64,000 bases of DNA from positions 5,844,716 to 5,908,715 of the forward strand of contig NC_135557.1 in NCBI RefSeq assembly GCF_964340395.1. The letters are read 5' to 3'. The notes under the pieces were generated by a model, which saw nothing but the letters and a program-made list of their open reading frames with translations, was not told the origin of the DNA and did no database searches. Positions 40,901 through 55,900 of the stretch are shown in pieces. The position numbers and the translations under genes are program-made. Each line of letters begins with the position of its first letter. The first letter of the stretch is position 1. The stretch comes from Glandiceps talaboti. Lineage: Eukaryota; Hemichordata; Enteropneusta; Spengelidae.

Positions 40901-43900
40901 TACAGGACTACTATAGTAGTGATATCACTGGTAAATTAGTAACCCTACCCTCGTCATAAATACAGGACTACTACAGTAGTGATATCACTGGTAAATTATT
41001 AATCCTTCCCTAGTCATAAATACAGGACTACTATAGTAGTGATATCACTGGTAAATTAGTAACCCTACCCTAGTCATAAACACAGGACTACTACAGTCAT
41101 AATATCACTGGTAAATTAGTAACCCTACCCTAGTCATAAATACAGGACTACTACATTATCACTGGTAAATTAGTAATCCTACCCTAGTCATAAATACAGG
41201 ACTACTACAGTAGTGATATCACTGGTAAATTAGTAACCCTACCCTAGTCATGAATACAGGACTACTACAGTAGTGATATCACTGGTAAATTAGTAATCCT
41301 ACCCTGGTGATAAATACAGGACTACTATTATAGTAGTAATATCACTGGTAAATTAGTAACCCTACCCTAGTCATAAACACAGGACTACTACAGTAGCGAT
41401 ATCACTGGTAAATTAGTAACCCTACCCTAGTCATAAATACAGGACTACTATAGTAGTGATATCACTGGTAAATTAGTAACCCTACCCTAGTCATAAACAT
41501 AGGACTACTACAGTAGTGATATCACTGGTAACTTAGTAACCCTACCCTAGTCATAAATACAGGACTACTACAGTAGTGATATCACTGGTAAATTAGTAAC
41601 CCTACCCTGGTGATAAATACAGGACTACTATAGTAGTGATATCACTGGTAAATTAGTAACCCTACCCTAGTCATAAACACAGGACTACTACAGTATAGTG
41701 ATATCACTGGTAAATTAGTAATCCTACCCTAGTTATAAATACAGGACTACTACAGTAGTGATATCACTGGTAAATTAGTAACCCTACCCTGGTGATAAAT
41801 ACACGACTACTATAGTAGTGATATCACTGGTAAATTAGTAACCCTACCCTAGTCATAAACACAGGACTACTACATTAGTGATATCACTGGTAAATTAGTA
41901 ATCCTACCCTAGTTATAAATACAGGACTACTACAGTAGTGATATCACTGGTAAATTAGTAATCCTACCCTGGTGATAAATACAGGACTACTACAGTAGTG
42001 ATATCACTGGTAAATTAGTAACCCTACCCTAGTCATAAACACAGGACTACTACAGTAGTAATATCACTGGTAAATTAGTACCCCTACCCTAGTCATAAAT
42101 ACAGGACTACTACAGTAGTGATATCACTGGTAAATTAGTAACCCTACCCTCGTCATAAATACAGGACTACTACAGTAGTAATATCACTGGTAAATTAGTA
42201 ACCCTACCCTATAGTCATAAATACAGGACTACTATAGTAGTGATATCACTGGTAAATTAGTAACCCTACCCTCGTCATAAATACAGGACTACTACAGTAG
42301 TGATATCACTGGTAAATTAGTAACCCTACCCTCGTCATAAATACAGGACTACTACAGTAGTGATATCACTGGTAAATTAGTAACCCTACCCTCGTCATAA
42401 ATACAGGACTACTACAGTAGTAATATCACTGGTAAATTAGTAACCCTACCCTATAGTCATAAATACAGGACTACTATAGTAGTGATATCACTGGTAAATT
42501 AGTAATCCTACCCTAGTCATAAATACAAGACTACTACAGTAGTAATATCACTGGTAAATTAGTAACCCTACCCTAGTCATAAATACAGGACTACTAAAGT
42601 AGTGATATCACTGGTAAATTAGTATCCCTACCCTCGTCATAAATACAGGACTACTACAGTAGTGATATCACTGGTAAATTATTAATCCTACCCTAGTCAT
42701 AAATACAGGACTACTATAGTAGTGATATCACTGGTAAATTAGTAACCCTTCCTTAGTCATAAATACAGGACAGTAGTGATATCACTGGTAAATTAGTAAC
42801 CCTACCCTAGTCATAAATACAGGACTACTACAGTAGTGATATCACTGGTAAATTAGTAACCCTACCCTCGTCATAAACACAGGACTACTACAGTAGTAAT
42901 ATCACAGGTAAATTAGTAACCCTACCCTAGTCATAAATACAGGACTACTATAGTAGTGATATCACTGGTAAATTAGTAACCCTACCCTCGTCATAAATAC
43001 AGGACTACTACAGTAGTGATATCACTGGTAAATTATTAATCCTTCCCTAGTCATAAATACAGGACTACTATAGTAGTGATATCACTGGTAAATTAGTAAC
43101 CCCACCTTAGTCATAAATACAGGACTACTACAGTAGTGATATCACTGGTAAATTAGTAACCCTACCCTAGTCATAAACACAGGACTACGACAGTAGTGAT
43201 ATCACTGGTAAATTAGTAATCCTACCCTAGTCATAAATACAGGACTACTACAGTAGTGATATCACTGGTAAATTAGTAACCCTACCCTAGTCATAAACAC
43301 AGGACTACTACAGTAGTGATATCACTGGTAAATTAGTAATCCTACCCTAGTCATAAATACAGGACTACTACAGTAGTGATATCACTGGTAAATTAGTAAC
43401 CCTATCCTAGTCATAAACACAGGACTACGGCAGTAGTGATATCACTGGTAAATTAGTAATCCTACCCTAGTCATAAATACAGGACTACTATAGTAGTGAT
43501 ATCACTGGTAAATTAGTAACCCTACCCTTGTCATAAACACAGGACTACGACAGTAGTAATATCACTGGTAAATTAGTAACCCTACCCTAGTCATAAACAC
43601 AGGACTACTATAGTAGTAATATGACTGGTAAATTAGTAACCCTACCCTAGTCATAAACACAGGACTACTACAGTAGTAATATGACTGGTAATTTAGTAAC
43701 CCTACCCTAGTCATAAATACAGGACTACTATAGTAGTAATATGACTGGTAATTTAGTAACCCTACCCTAGTCATAAATACAGGACTACTATAGTAGTAAT
43801 ATGACTGGTAAATTAGTAACTCTACCCTAGTCATAAATACAGGACTACTACAGTACATGTAGTAATATGACTGGTAAATTAGTAATCCTACCCTAGTCAT

Positions 43901-46900
43901 AAACACAGGACTACTACAGTAGTGATATCACTGGTAAATTAGTAACCCTACCCTAGTCATAAATACAGTACTAATACAGCAGTGATATCACTGGTAAATT
44001 AGTAACCATACCCTAGTCATAAACACAGGACTACTACAGTAGTGATATCACTGGTAAATTAGTAACCATACCCTAGTCATAAACATAGGACTACTACAGT
44101 AGTAATATCACTGGTAAATTAGTAACCCTACCCTAGTCATAAACATAGGACTACTACAGTAGTAATATTACTGGTAAATTAGTAACCCTACTCTAGTCAT
44201 AAATACAGGACTACTACATTATCACTGGTAAATTAGTAATCCTACCCTAGTCATAAATACAGGACTACTACAGTAGTGATATCACTGGTAAATTAGTAAC
44301 CCTACCCTAGTCATGTATACAGGACTACTACAGTAGTGATATCACTGGTAAATTAGTAATCCTACCCTGGTGATAAATACAGGACTACTATTATAGTAGT
44401 AATATCACTGGTAAATTAGTAACCCTACCCTAGTCGTAAACACAGGACTACTACAGTAGCGATATCACTGGTAAATTAGTAACCCTACCCTAGTCATAAA
44501 TACAGGACTACTATAGTAGTGATATCACTGGTAAATTAGTAACCCTACCCTAGTCATAAACATAGGACTACTACAGTAGTGATATCACTGGTAACTTAGT
44601 AACCCTACCCTAGTCATAAATACAGGACTACTACAGTAGTGATATCACTGGTAAATTAGTAACCCTACCCTGGTGATAAATACAGGACTACTATAGTAGT
44701 GATATCACTGGTAAATTAGTAACCCTACCCTAGTCATAAACACAGGACTACTACAGTATAGTGATATCACTGGTAAATTAGTAATCCTACCCTAGTTATA
44801 AATACAGGACTACTACAGTAGTGATATCACTGGTAAATTAGTAACCCTACCCTGGTGATAAATACACGACTACTATAGTAGTGATATCACTGGTAAATTA
44901 GTAACCCTACCCTAGTCATAAACACAGGACTACTACATTAGTGATATCACTGGTAAATTAGTAATCCTACCCTAGTTATAAATACAGGACTACTACAGTA
45001 GTGATATCACTGGTAAATTAGTAATCCTACCCTGGTGATAAATACAGGACTACTACAGTAGTGATATCACTGGTAAATTAGTAACCCTACCCTAGTCATA
45101 AACACAGGACTACTACAGTAGTAATATCACTGGTAAATTAGTACCCCTACCCTAGTCATAAATACAGGACTACTACAGTAGTGATATCACTGGTAAATTA
45201 GTAACCCTACCCTCGTCATAAATACAGGACTACTACAGTAGTAATATCACTGGTAAATTAGTAACCCTACCCTATAGTCATAAATACAGGACTACTATAG
45301 TAGTGATATCACTGGTAAATTAGTAACCCTACCCTCGTCATAAATACAGGACTACTACAGTAGTGATATCACTGGTAAATTAGTAACCCTACCCTCGTCA
45401 TAAATACAGGACTACTACAGTAGTGATATCACTGGTAAATTAGTAACCCTACCCTCGTCATAAATACAGGACTACTACAGTAGTAATATCACTGGTAAAT
45501 TAGTAACCCTACCCGATAGTCATAAATACAGGACTACTATAGCAGTGATATCACTGGTAAATTAGTAATCCTACCCTAGTCATAAATACAAGACTACTAC
45601 AGTAGTAATATCACTGGTAAATTAGTAACCCTACCCTAGTCATAAATACAGGACTACTAAAGTAGTGATATCACTGGTAAATTAGTATCCCTACCCTCGT
45701 CATAAATACAGGACTACTACAGTAGTGATATCACTGGTAAATTATTAATCCTACAATAGTCATAAATACAGGACTACTATAGTAGTGATATCACTGGTAA
45801 ATTAGTAACCCTTCCTTAGTCATAAATACAGGACAGTAGTGATATCACTGGTAAATTAGTAACCCTACCCTAGTCATAAATACAGGACTACTACAGTAGT
45901 GATATCACTGGTAAATTAGTAACCCTACCCTCGTCATAAACACAGGACTACTACAGTAGTAATATCACAGGTAAATTAGTAACCCTACCCTAGTCATAAA
46001 TACAGGACTACTATAGTAGTGATATCACTGGTAAATTAGTAACCCTACCCTCGTCATAAATACAGGACTACTACAGTAGTGATATCACTGGTAAATTATT
46101 AATCCTTCCCTAGTCATAAATACAGGACTACTATAGTAGTGATATCACTGGTAAATTAGTAACCCCACCTTAGTCATAAATACAGGACTACTACAGTAGT
46201 GATATCACTGGTAAATTAGTAACCCTACCCTAGTCATAAACATAGGACTACTACAGTAGTGATATCACTGGTAACTTAGTAACCCTACCCTAGTCATAAA
46301 TACAGGACTACTACAGTAGTGATATCACTGGTAAATTAGTAACCCTACCCTGGTGATAAATACAGGACTACTATAGTAGTGATATCACTGGTAAATTAGT
46401 AACCCTACCCTCGTCATAAACACAGGACTACTACAGTATAGTGATATCACTGGTAAATTAGTAATCCTACCCTAGTTATAAATACAGGACTACTACAGTA
46501 GTGATATCACTGGTAAATTAGTAACCCTACCCTGGTGATAAATACACGACTACTATAGTAGTGATATCACTGGTAAATTAGTAACCCTACCCTAGTCATA
46601 AACACAGGACTACTACATTAGTGATATCACTGGTAAATTAGTAATCCTACCCTAGTTATAAATACAGGACTACTACAGTAGTGATATCACTGGTAAATTA
46701 GTAATCCTACCCTGGTGATAAATACAGGACTACTACAGTAGTGATATCACTGGTAAATTAGTAACCCTACCCTAGTCATAAACACAGGACTACTACAGTA
46801 GTAATATCACTGGTAAATTAGTACCCCTACCCTAGTCATAAATACAGGACTACTACAGTAGTGATATCACTGGTAAATTAGTAACCCTACCCTCGTCATA

Positions 46901-49900
46901 AATACAGGACTACTACAGTAGTAATATCACTGGTAAATTAGTAACCCTACCCTATAGTCATAAATACAGGACTACTATAGTAGTGATATCACTGGTAAAT
47001 TAGTAACCCTACCCTCGTCATAAATACAGGACTACTACAGTAGTGATATCACTGGTAAATTAGTAACCCTACCCTCGTCATAAATACAGGACTACTACAG
47101 TAGTGATATCACTGGTAAATTAGTAACCCTACCCTCGTCATAAATACAGGACTACTACAGTAGTAATATCACTGGTAAATTAGTAACCCTACCCGATAGT
47201 CATAAATACAGGACTACTATAGCAGTGATATCACTGGTAAATTAGTAATCCTACCCTAGTCATAAATACAAGACTACTACAGTAGTAATATCACTGGTAA
47301 ATTAGTAACCCTACCCTAGTCATAAATACAGGACTACTAAAGTAGTGATATCACTGGTAAATTAGTATCCCTACCCTCGTCATAAATACAGGACTACTAC
47401 AGTAGTGATATCACTGGTAAATTATTAATCCTACCCTAGTCATAAATACAGGACTACTATAGTAGTGATATCACTGGTAAATTAGTAACCCTTCCTTAGT
47501 CATAAATACAGGACAGTAGTGATATCACTGGTAAATTAGTAACCCTACCCTAGTCATAAATACAGGACTACTACAGTAGTGATATCACTGGTAAATTAGT
47601 AACCCTACCCTCGTCATAAACACAGGACTACTACAGTAGTAATATCACAGGTAAATTAGTAACCCTACCCTAGTCATAAATACAGGACTACTATAGTAGT
47701 GATATCACTGGTAAATTAGTAACCCTACCCTCGTCATAAATACAGGACTACTACAGTAGTGATATCACTGGTAAATTATTAATCCTTCCCTAGTCATAAA
47801 TACAGGACTACTATAGTAGTGATATCACTGGTAAATTAGTAACCCCACCTTAGTCATAAATACAGGACTACTACAGTAGTGATATCACTGGTAAATTAGT
47901 AACCCTACCCTAGTCATAAATACTGGACTACTACAGTAGTGATATCACTGGTAAATTAGTAACCCCACCTTAGTCATAAATACAGGACTACTACAGTAGT
48001 GATATCACTGGTAAATTAGTAACCCTACCCTAGTCATAAATACAGGACTACTACAGTAGTGATATCACTGGTAAATTAGTAACCCTACCCTAGTCATAAA
48101 TACAGGACTACTACAGTAGTGATATCACTGGTAAATTAGTAACCATACCCTAGTCATAAATACAGGAATACTACAGTAATGATATCACTGGTAAATTAGT
48201 AACCCTACCCTAGTCATAGATACAGTACTAATACAGCAGTGATATCACTGGTAAATTAGTAACCATACCCTAGTCATAAACACAGGACTACTACAGTAGT
48301 GATATCACTGGTAAATTAGTAACCATACCCTAGTCATAAACACAGGACTACTACAGTAGTAATATCACTGGTAAATTAGTAACCCTACCCTAGTCATAAA
48401 CATAGGACTACTACAGTAGTAATATTACTGGTAAATTAGTAACCCTACCCTAGTCATAAATACAGGACTACTACATTATCACTGGTAAATTAGTAATCCT
48501 ACCCTAGTCATAAATACAGGACTACTACAGTAGTGATATCACTGGTAAATTAGTAACCCTACCCTAGTCATAAACACAGGACTACTACAGTCATAATATC
48601 ACTGGTAAATTAGTAACCCTACCCTAGTCATAAATACAGGACTACTACATTATCACTGGTAAATTAGTAATCCTACCCTAGTCATAAATACAGGACTACT
48701 ACAGTAGTGATATCACTGGTAAATTAGTAACCCTACCCTAGTCATGAATACAGGACTACTACAGTAGTGATATCACTGGTAAATTAGTAATCCTACCCTG
48801 GTGATAAATACAGGACTACTATTATAGTAGTGATATCACTGGTAAATTAGTAACCCTACCCTAGTCATAAACACAGGACTACTACAGTAGCGATATCACT
48901 GGTAAATTAGTAACCCTACCCTAGTCATAAATACAGGACTACTATAGTAGTGATATCACTGGTAAATTAGTAACCCTACCCTAGTCATAAACATAGGACT
49001 ACTACAGTAGTGATATCACTGGTAACTTAGTAACCCTACCCTAGTCATAAATACAGGACTACTACAGTAGTGATATCACTGGTAAATTAGTAACCCTACC
49101 CTGGTGATAAATACAGGACTACTATAGTAGTGATATCACTGGTAAATTAGTAACCCTACCCTAGTCATAAACACAGGACTACTACAGTATAGTGATATCA
49201 CTGGTAAATTAGTAATCCTACCCTAGTTATAAATACAGGACTACTACAGTAGTGATATCACTGGTAAATTAGTAACCCTACCCTGGTGATAAATACACGA
49301 CTACTATAGTAGTGATATCACTGGTAAATTAGTAACCCTACCCTAGTCATAAACACAGGACTACTACATTAGTGATATCACTGGTAAATTAGTAATCCTA
49401 CCCTAGTTATAAATACAGGACTACTACAGTAGTGATATCACTGGTAAATTAGTAATCCTACCCTGGTGATAAATACAGGACTACTACAGTAGTGATATCA
49501 CTGGTAAATTAGTAACCCTACCCTAGTCATAAACACAGGACTACTACAGTAGTAATATCACTGGTAAATTAGTACCCCTACCCTAGTCATAAATACAGGA
49601 CTACTACAGTAGTGATATCACTGGTAAATTAGTAACCCTACCCTCGTCATAAATACAGGACTACTACAGTAGTAATATCACTGGTAAATTAGTAACCCTA
49701 CCCTATAGTCATAAATACAGGACTACTATAGTAGTGATATCACTGGTAAATTAGTAACCCTACCCTCGTCATAAATACAGGACTACTACAGTAGTGATAT
49801 CACTGGTAAATTAGTAACCCTACCCTAGTCATAAATACAGGACTACTACAGTAGTGATATCACTGGTAAATTAGTAACCCTACCCTCGCCATAAATACAG

Positions 49901-52900
49901 GACTACTACAGTAGTAATATCACTGGTAAATTAGTAACCCTACCCTATAGTCATAAATACAGGACTACTATAGTAGTGATATCACTGGTAAATTAGTAAT
50001 CCTACCCTAGTCATAAATACAAGACTACTACAGTAGTAATAATAATATCACTGGTAAATTAGTAACCCTACCCTAGTCATAAATACAGGACTACTAAAGT
50101 AGTGATATCACTGGTAAATTAGTAACCCTACCCTCGTCATAAATACAGGACTACTACAGTAGTGATATCACTGGTAAATTATTAATCCTACCCTAGTCAT
50201 AAATACAGGACTACTATAGTAGTGATATCACTGGTAAATTAGTAACCCTTCCTTAGTCATCAATACAGGACAGTAGTGATATCACTGGTAAATTAGTAAC
50301 CCTACCCTAGTCATAAATACAGGACTACTACAGTAGTGATATCACTGGTAAATTAGTAACCCTACCCTCGTCATAAACACAGGACTACTACAGTAGTAAT
50401 ATCACTGGTAAATTAGTAACCCTACCCTAGTCATAAATACAGGACTACTATAGTAGTGATATCACTAGTAAATTAGTAACCCTACCCTCGTCATAAATAC
50501 AGGACTACTACAGTAGTGATATCACTGGTAAATTATTAATCCTTCCCTAGTCATAAATACAGGACTACTATAGTAGTGATATCACTGGTAAATTAGTAAC
50601 CCCACCTTAGTCATAAATACAGGACTACTACAGTAGTGATATCACTGGTAAATTAGTAACCCTACCCTAGTCATAAATACAGGACTACTACAGTAGTGAT
50701 ATCACTGGTAAATTAGTAACCATACCCTAGTCATAAATACAGGACTACTACAGTAATGATATCACTGGTAAATTAGTAACCATACCCTAGTCATAAATTC
50801 AGGACTACTACAGTAGTAATATCATTGGTAAATTAGTAATCCTACCCTAGTCATAAATACAGGACTACTACAGTAATGATATCACTGGTAAATTAGTAAC
50901 CCTACCCTGGTGATAAATACAGGACTACTATAGTAGTGATATCACTGGTAAATTAGTAGCCATACCCTAGTCATAAACACAGGACTACTACAGTACTGAT
51001 ATCACTGGTAAATTAGTAACCCTACCCTTGTCATAAACACAGGACTACTACAGTAGTGATATCACTGGTAAATTAGTAACCCTACCCTAGTCATAAACAT
51101 AGTACTACTACAGTAGTGATATCACTGGTAAATTAGTAACCCTACCAAGGTGATAAATACAGGACTGCAGTAGTGATATCACTGGTAAATTAGTTACCCT
51201 ACCCTAGTCATAAACATAGGACTACTACAGTAGTGATATCACTGGTAAATTAGTAACCCTACCCTAGTCATAAACACAGGACTACTACAGTAGTGATATC
51301 ACTGGTAAATTAGTAACCCTACCGTAGTCATAAACACAGGACTACTACAGTAGTGATATCACTGGTAAATTAGTAACCCTACCCTAGTCATAAACATAGG
51401 ACTACTACAGTAGTGAAATCTTTTGAATAGAGGGGTCAATGCAGAACAGTCCATTGAAGTCTCTATAAGGAACTCTAGGGGATCAAAGCCTTCACATTGC
51501 AACCTCTATCCTATCAGATGCCCAATTTATACTGATATGTTGACTGAGGAGCGAGGTAAAATTGTGTTTCAAATTGAAGTTTGTTAGAAATGACTTCTCA
51601 AAAATGTTGTATGGCTTCCCTATACTGTTTCATTTACTCTGTACACACCAGTCTGACACCTTGTGTTTCATTTTAATTTATACTTGGTACACACCAGACT
51701 GAGACCTTCTCTGACAACTGTTTCATTTACTCTGTACACACCAGACTGACACCTTCAATGACAACTGTTTCATTTGCTCTGTAAACACCAGACAGACACC
51801 TTGTGTGACACTGTTTCATTTACTCTGTACACACCAGACTGAGACCTTCAATGACAACTGTTTCATTTACTCTGTACACACCAGACTGACTCCTTGTATG
51901 ATAACTGTTTCATTTGTTCTGTACACACCAGACTGACACCTTGTGTGACAACTGTTTTATTTACTGTGTACACACCAGACTGACACCTTGTGTGGCAACT
52001 GTTTCATTTACCCTGTACACACCAGACTGACACCTTGTGTGACAACTGTTTCATTTACTCTGTACACACCAGACTGACACCTTGTGTGACAACTGATTCA
52101 TTTACTGTACACACCAGATTGACACCTTGTGTGACGTTTCAATTGTTCTGTACACACCAGACTGACACCTTGTATGACAACTGTTTCATTTGTTCTGTAC
52201 ACACCAGACTGACACCTTGTATGACAACTGTTTCATTTGCTCTGTACACACCAGACTGACACCTTGTGTGACAATTTCATTTACTATGTACACACCAGAC
52301 TGACACCTTGTGTGACAACTGTTTCATTTACCCTGTACACACCAGACTGACACCTTGTGCGACAACTGTTTCATTTACTCTGTACACACCAGACAGACAC
52401 CTTGTGTGACAACTGTTTCATTAGCTCTGTACACACCAGACTGACACCTTGTGTGACAACTATTTCATTTACTCTGTACACACCAGACTGACACCTTGTG
52501 TGACAACTATTTCATTTACTCTGTACACACCAGACTGACACCTTGTACAACAACTGTTTCATTTTCTCTGTACACCAGACAGACACCTTGTATGGCAACT
52601 GTTTCATTTACTCTGTACACACCAGACTGACACCTTGTGTTACAACTGTTTCATTTGCTCTGTACACACCAGACTGACACCTTGTATGGCAACTGTTTCA
52701 TTTACTCTGTACACACCAGACTGACAGCTTGTGTGACAACTGTTTCTTTTACTCTGTACACACCAGACTGACACCTTGTATGACAACTGTTTCATTTACT
52801 CTGTACACATCAGACTGACACCTTGTGTGACAACTGTTTCATTTACTCTGTACTCACTAGACTGACACCTTGTGTGACAACTGTTTCATTTACTCTGTAC

Positions 52901-55900
52901 TCACTAGACTGACACCTTGTGTGACAACTGTTTCATTTACTCTGTACACACCAGACTGATACCTTGTGTGGCAACTGTTTCATTTACTCTGTACTCACTA
53001 GACTGACACCTTGTGTGACAACTGTTTCATTTACTCTGTACACACCAGACAGACACCTTGTGTGACAATTGTTTTATTTACTCTGTACACATCAGACTGA
53101 CACCTTGTTTGACAATTGTTTCATTTACTCTGTACACACCAGACTGACACCTTGTGTGACAACTGTTTCATTTACTCTGTACACACCAGACTGACACCTT
53201 GTGTGACAACTGTTTCATTTACTGTACACACCAGATTGACACCTTGTGTGACGTTTCATTTGTTCTGTACACACCAGACTGACACCTTGTGTGACAATTG
53301 TTTCATTTACTCTGTACACACCAGACTGACACCTTGTGTGACGTTTCATTTACTCTGTACTCACTAGACTGACACCTTGTGTGACAACTGTTTCATTTAC
53401 TCTGTACACACCAGACTGACACCTTGTATGACAACTGTTTCATTTGTTATGTACACACCAGACTGACACCTTGTGTGACGTTTCATTTACTCTGTACTCA
53501 CTAGACTGACACCTTGTGTGACAACTGTTTCATTTACTCTGTACACACCAGACTGACACCTTGTATGACAACTGTTTCATTTGTTTTGTACACACCAGAC
53601 TGACACCTTGTGTGACAACTGTTTCGTTTGTTCTGTACACACCAGACAGACACCTTGTGTGACAATTGTTTTATTTACTCTGTACACACCAGACTGACAC
53701 CTTGTTTGACAACTGTTTCATTTACTCTGTACACACCAGACTGACGCCTTGTGTGACAACTGTTTCATTTACTCTGTACACACCAGACTGACACCTTGTG
53801 TGACAATTTCATTTACTGTGTACACACCAGACTGACACCTTGTGTGACAACTGTTTCATTTGCTCTGTACACACCAGACTGACACATTGTGTGACAACTA
53901 TTTCATTTACTCTGTACACACCAGACTGACACCTTGTACGTCAACTGTTTCATCTTCTCTGTACACCAGACAGACACCTTGTATGGCAACTGTTTCATTT
54001 ACTCTGTACACACCAGACTGACACCTTGTGTTACAACTGTTTCATTTGCTCTGTACACACCAGACTGACACCTTGTATGACAACTGTTTCATTTACTCTG
54101 TACACACCAGACTGACACCTTGTATGACAACTGTTTCATTTGCTCTGCACACACCAGACTGACACCTTGTGTGACAACTGTTTCTTTTACCCTGTACACA
54201 CCAGACTGACACCTTCAATGACAACTGTTTCATTTGCTCTGTACACACCAGACTGACACCTTGTATGACAACTGTTTCATTTACTCTGTACACACCAGAC
54301 TGACACCTTGTATGACAACTGTTTCATTTGCTCTGTACACACCAGACTGACACCTTGTGTGACAACTGTTTCTTTTACTCTGTACACACCAGACTAACAC
54401 CTTGTATGACAACTGTTTCATTTACTCTGTACACACCAGACTGACACCTTGTGTGACAACTGTTTCATTTACTCTGTACTCACTAGACTGACACCTTGTG
54501 TGACAACTGTTTCATTTACTCTGTACTCACTAGACTGACACCTTGTGTGACAACTGTTTCATTTACTCTGTACACACCAGACTGAGACCTTGTGTGACAA
54601 CTGTTTCATTTACTCTGTACACACAAGACTGAGACCTTGTGTGACAATTGTTTCATTTACCCTGTACACACCAGACTGACACCTTGTGTGACAACTGTTT
54701 CATTTGCTCTGTACACACCAGACAGACACCTTGTGTGACAATTGTTTTATTTACTCTGTACACATCAGACTGACACCTTGTGTGACAACTGTTTCATTTA
54801 CTCTGTACACACCAGACTGACACCTTGTGTGACAACTGTTTCATTTACTCTGTACACACCAGACTGACACCTTGTTTGACAATTGTTTCATTTACTCTGT
54901 ACACACCAGACTGACACCTTGTGTGACAACTGTTTCATTTACTCTGTACACACCAGACTGACACCTTGTGTGACAACTGTTTCATTTACTGTACACACCA
55001 GATTGACACCTTGTGTGACGTTTCATTTGTTCTGTACACACCAGACTGACACCTTGTGTGACAATTGTTTCATTTACTCTGTACACACCAGACTGACACC
55101 TTGTGTGACGTTTCATTTACTCTGTACTCACTAGACTGACACCTTGTGTGACAACTGTTTCATTTACTCTGTACACACCAGACTGACACCTTGTATGACA
55201 ACTGTTTCATTTGTTCTGTACACACCAGACTGACACCTTGTGTGACGTTTCATTTACTCTGTACTCACTAGACTGACACCTTGTGTGACAACTGTTTCAT
55301 TTACTCTGTACACACCAGACTGACACCTTGTATGACAACTGTTTCATTTGTTTTGTACACACCAGACTGACACCTTGTGTGACAACTGTTTCGTTTGTTC
55401 TGTACACACCAGACAGACACCTTGTGTGACAATTGTTTTATTTACTCTGTACACACCAGACTGACACCTTGTTTGACAACTGTTTCATTTACTCTGTACA
55501 CACCAGACTGACGCCTTGTGTGACAACTGTTTCATTTACTCTGTACACACCAGACTGACACCTTGTGTGACAATTTCATTTACTGTGTACACACCAGACT
55601 GACACCTTGTGTGACAACTGTTTCATTTGCTCTGTACACACCAGACTGACACCTTGTGTGACAACTATTTCATTTACTCTGTACACACCAGACTGACACC
55701 TTGTGTTACAACTGTTTCATTTGCTCTGTACACACCAGACTGACACCTTGTATGACAACTGTTTCATTTACTCTGTACACACCAGACTGACACCTTGTAT
55801 GACAACTGTTTCATTTGCTCTGCACACACCAGACTGACACCTTGTGTGACAACTGTTTCTTTTACCCTGTACACACCAGACTAACACCTTCAATGACAAC

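Noticed and set aside
22453-51418. Possible CRISPR-like arrays
   Set aside because: Repeats are head-to-tail with no unique spacers, in an intron of an animal gene.
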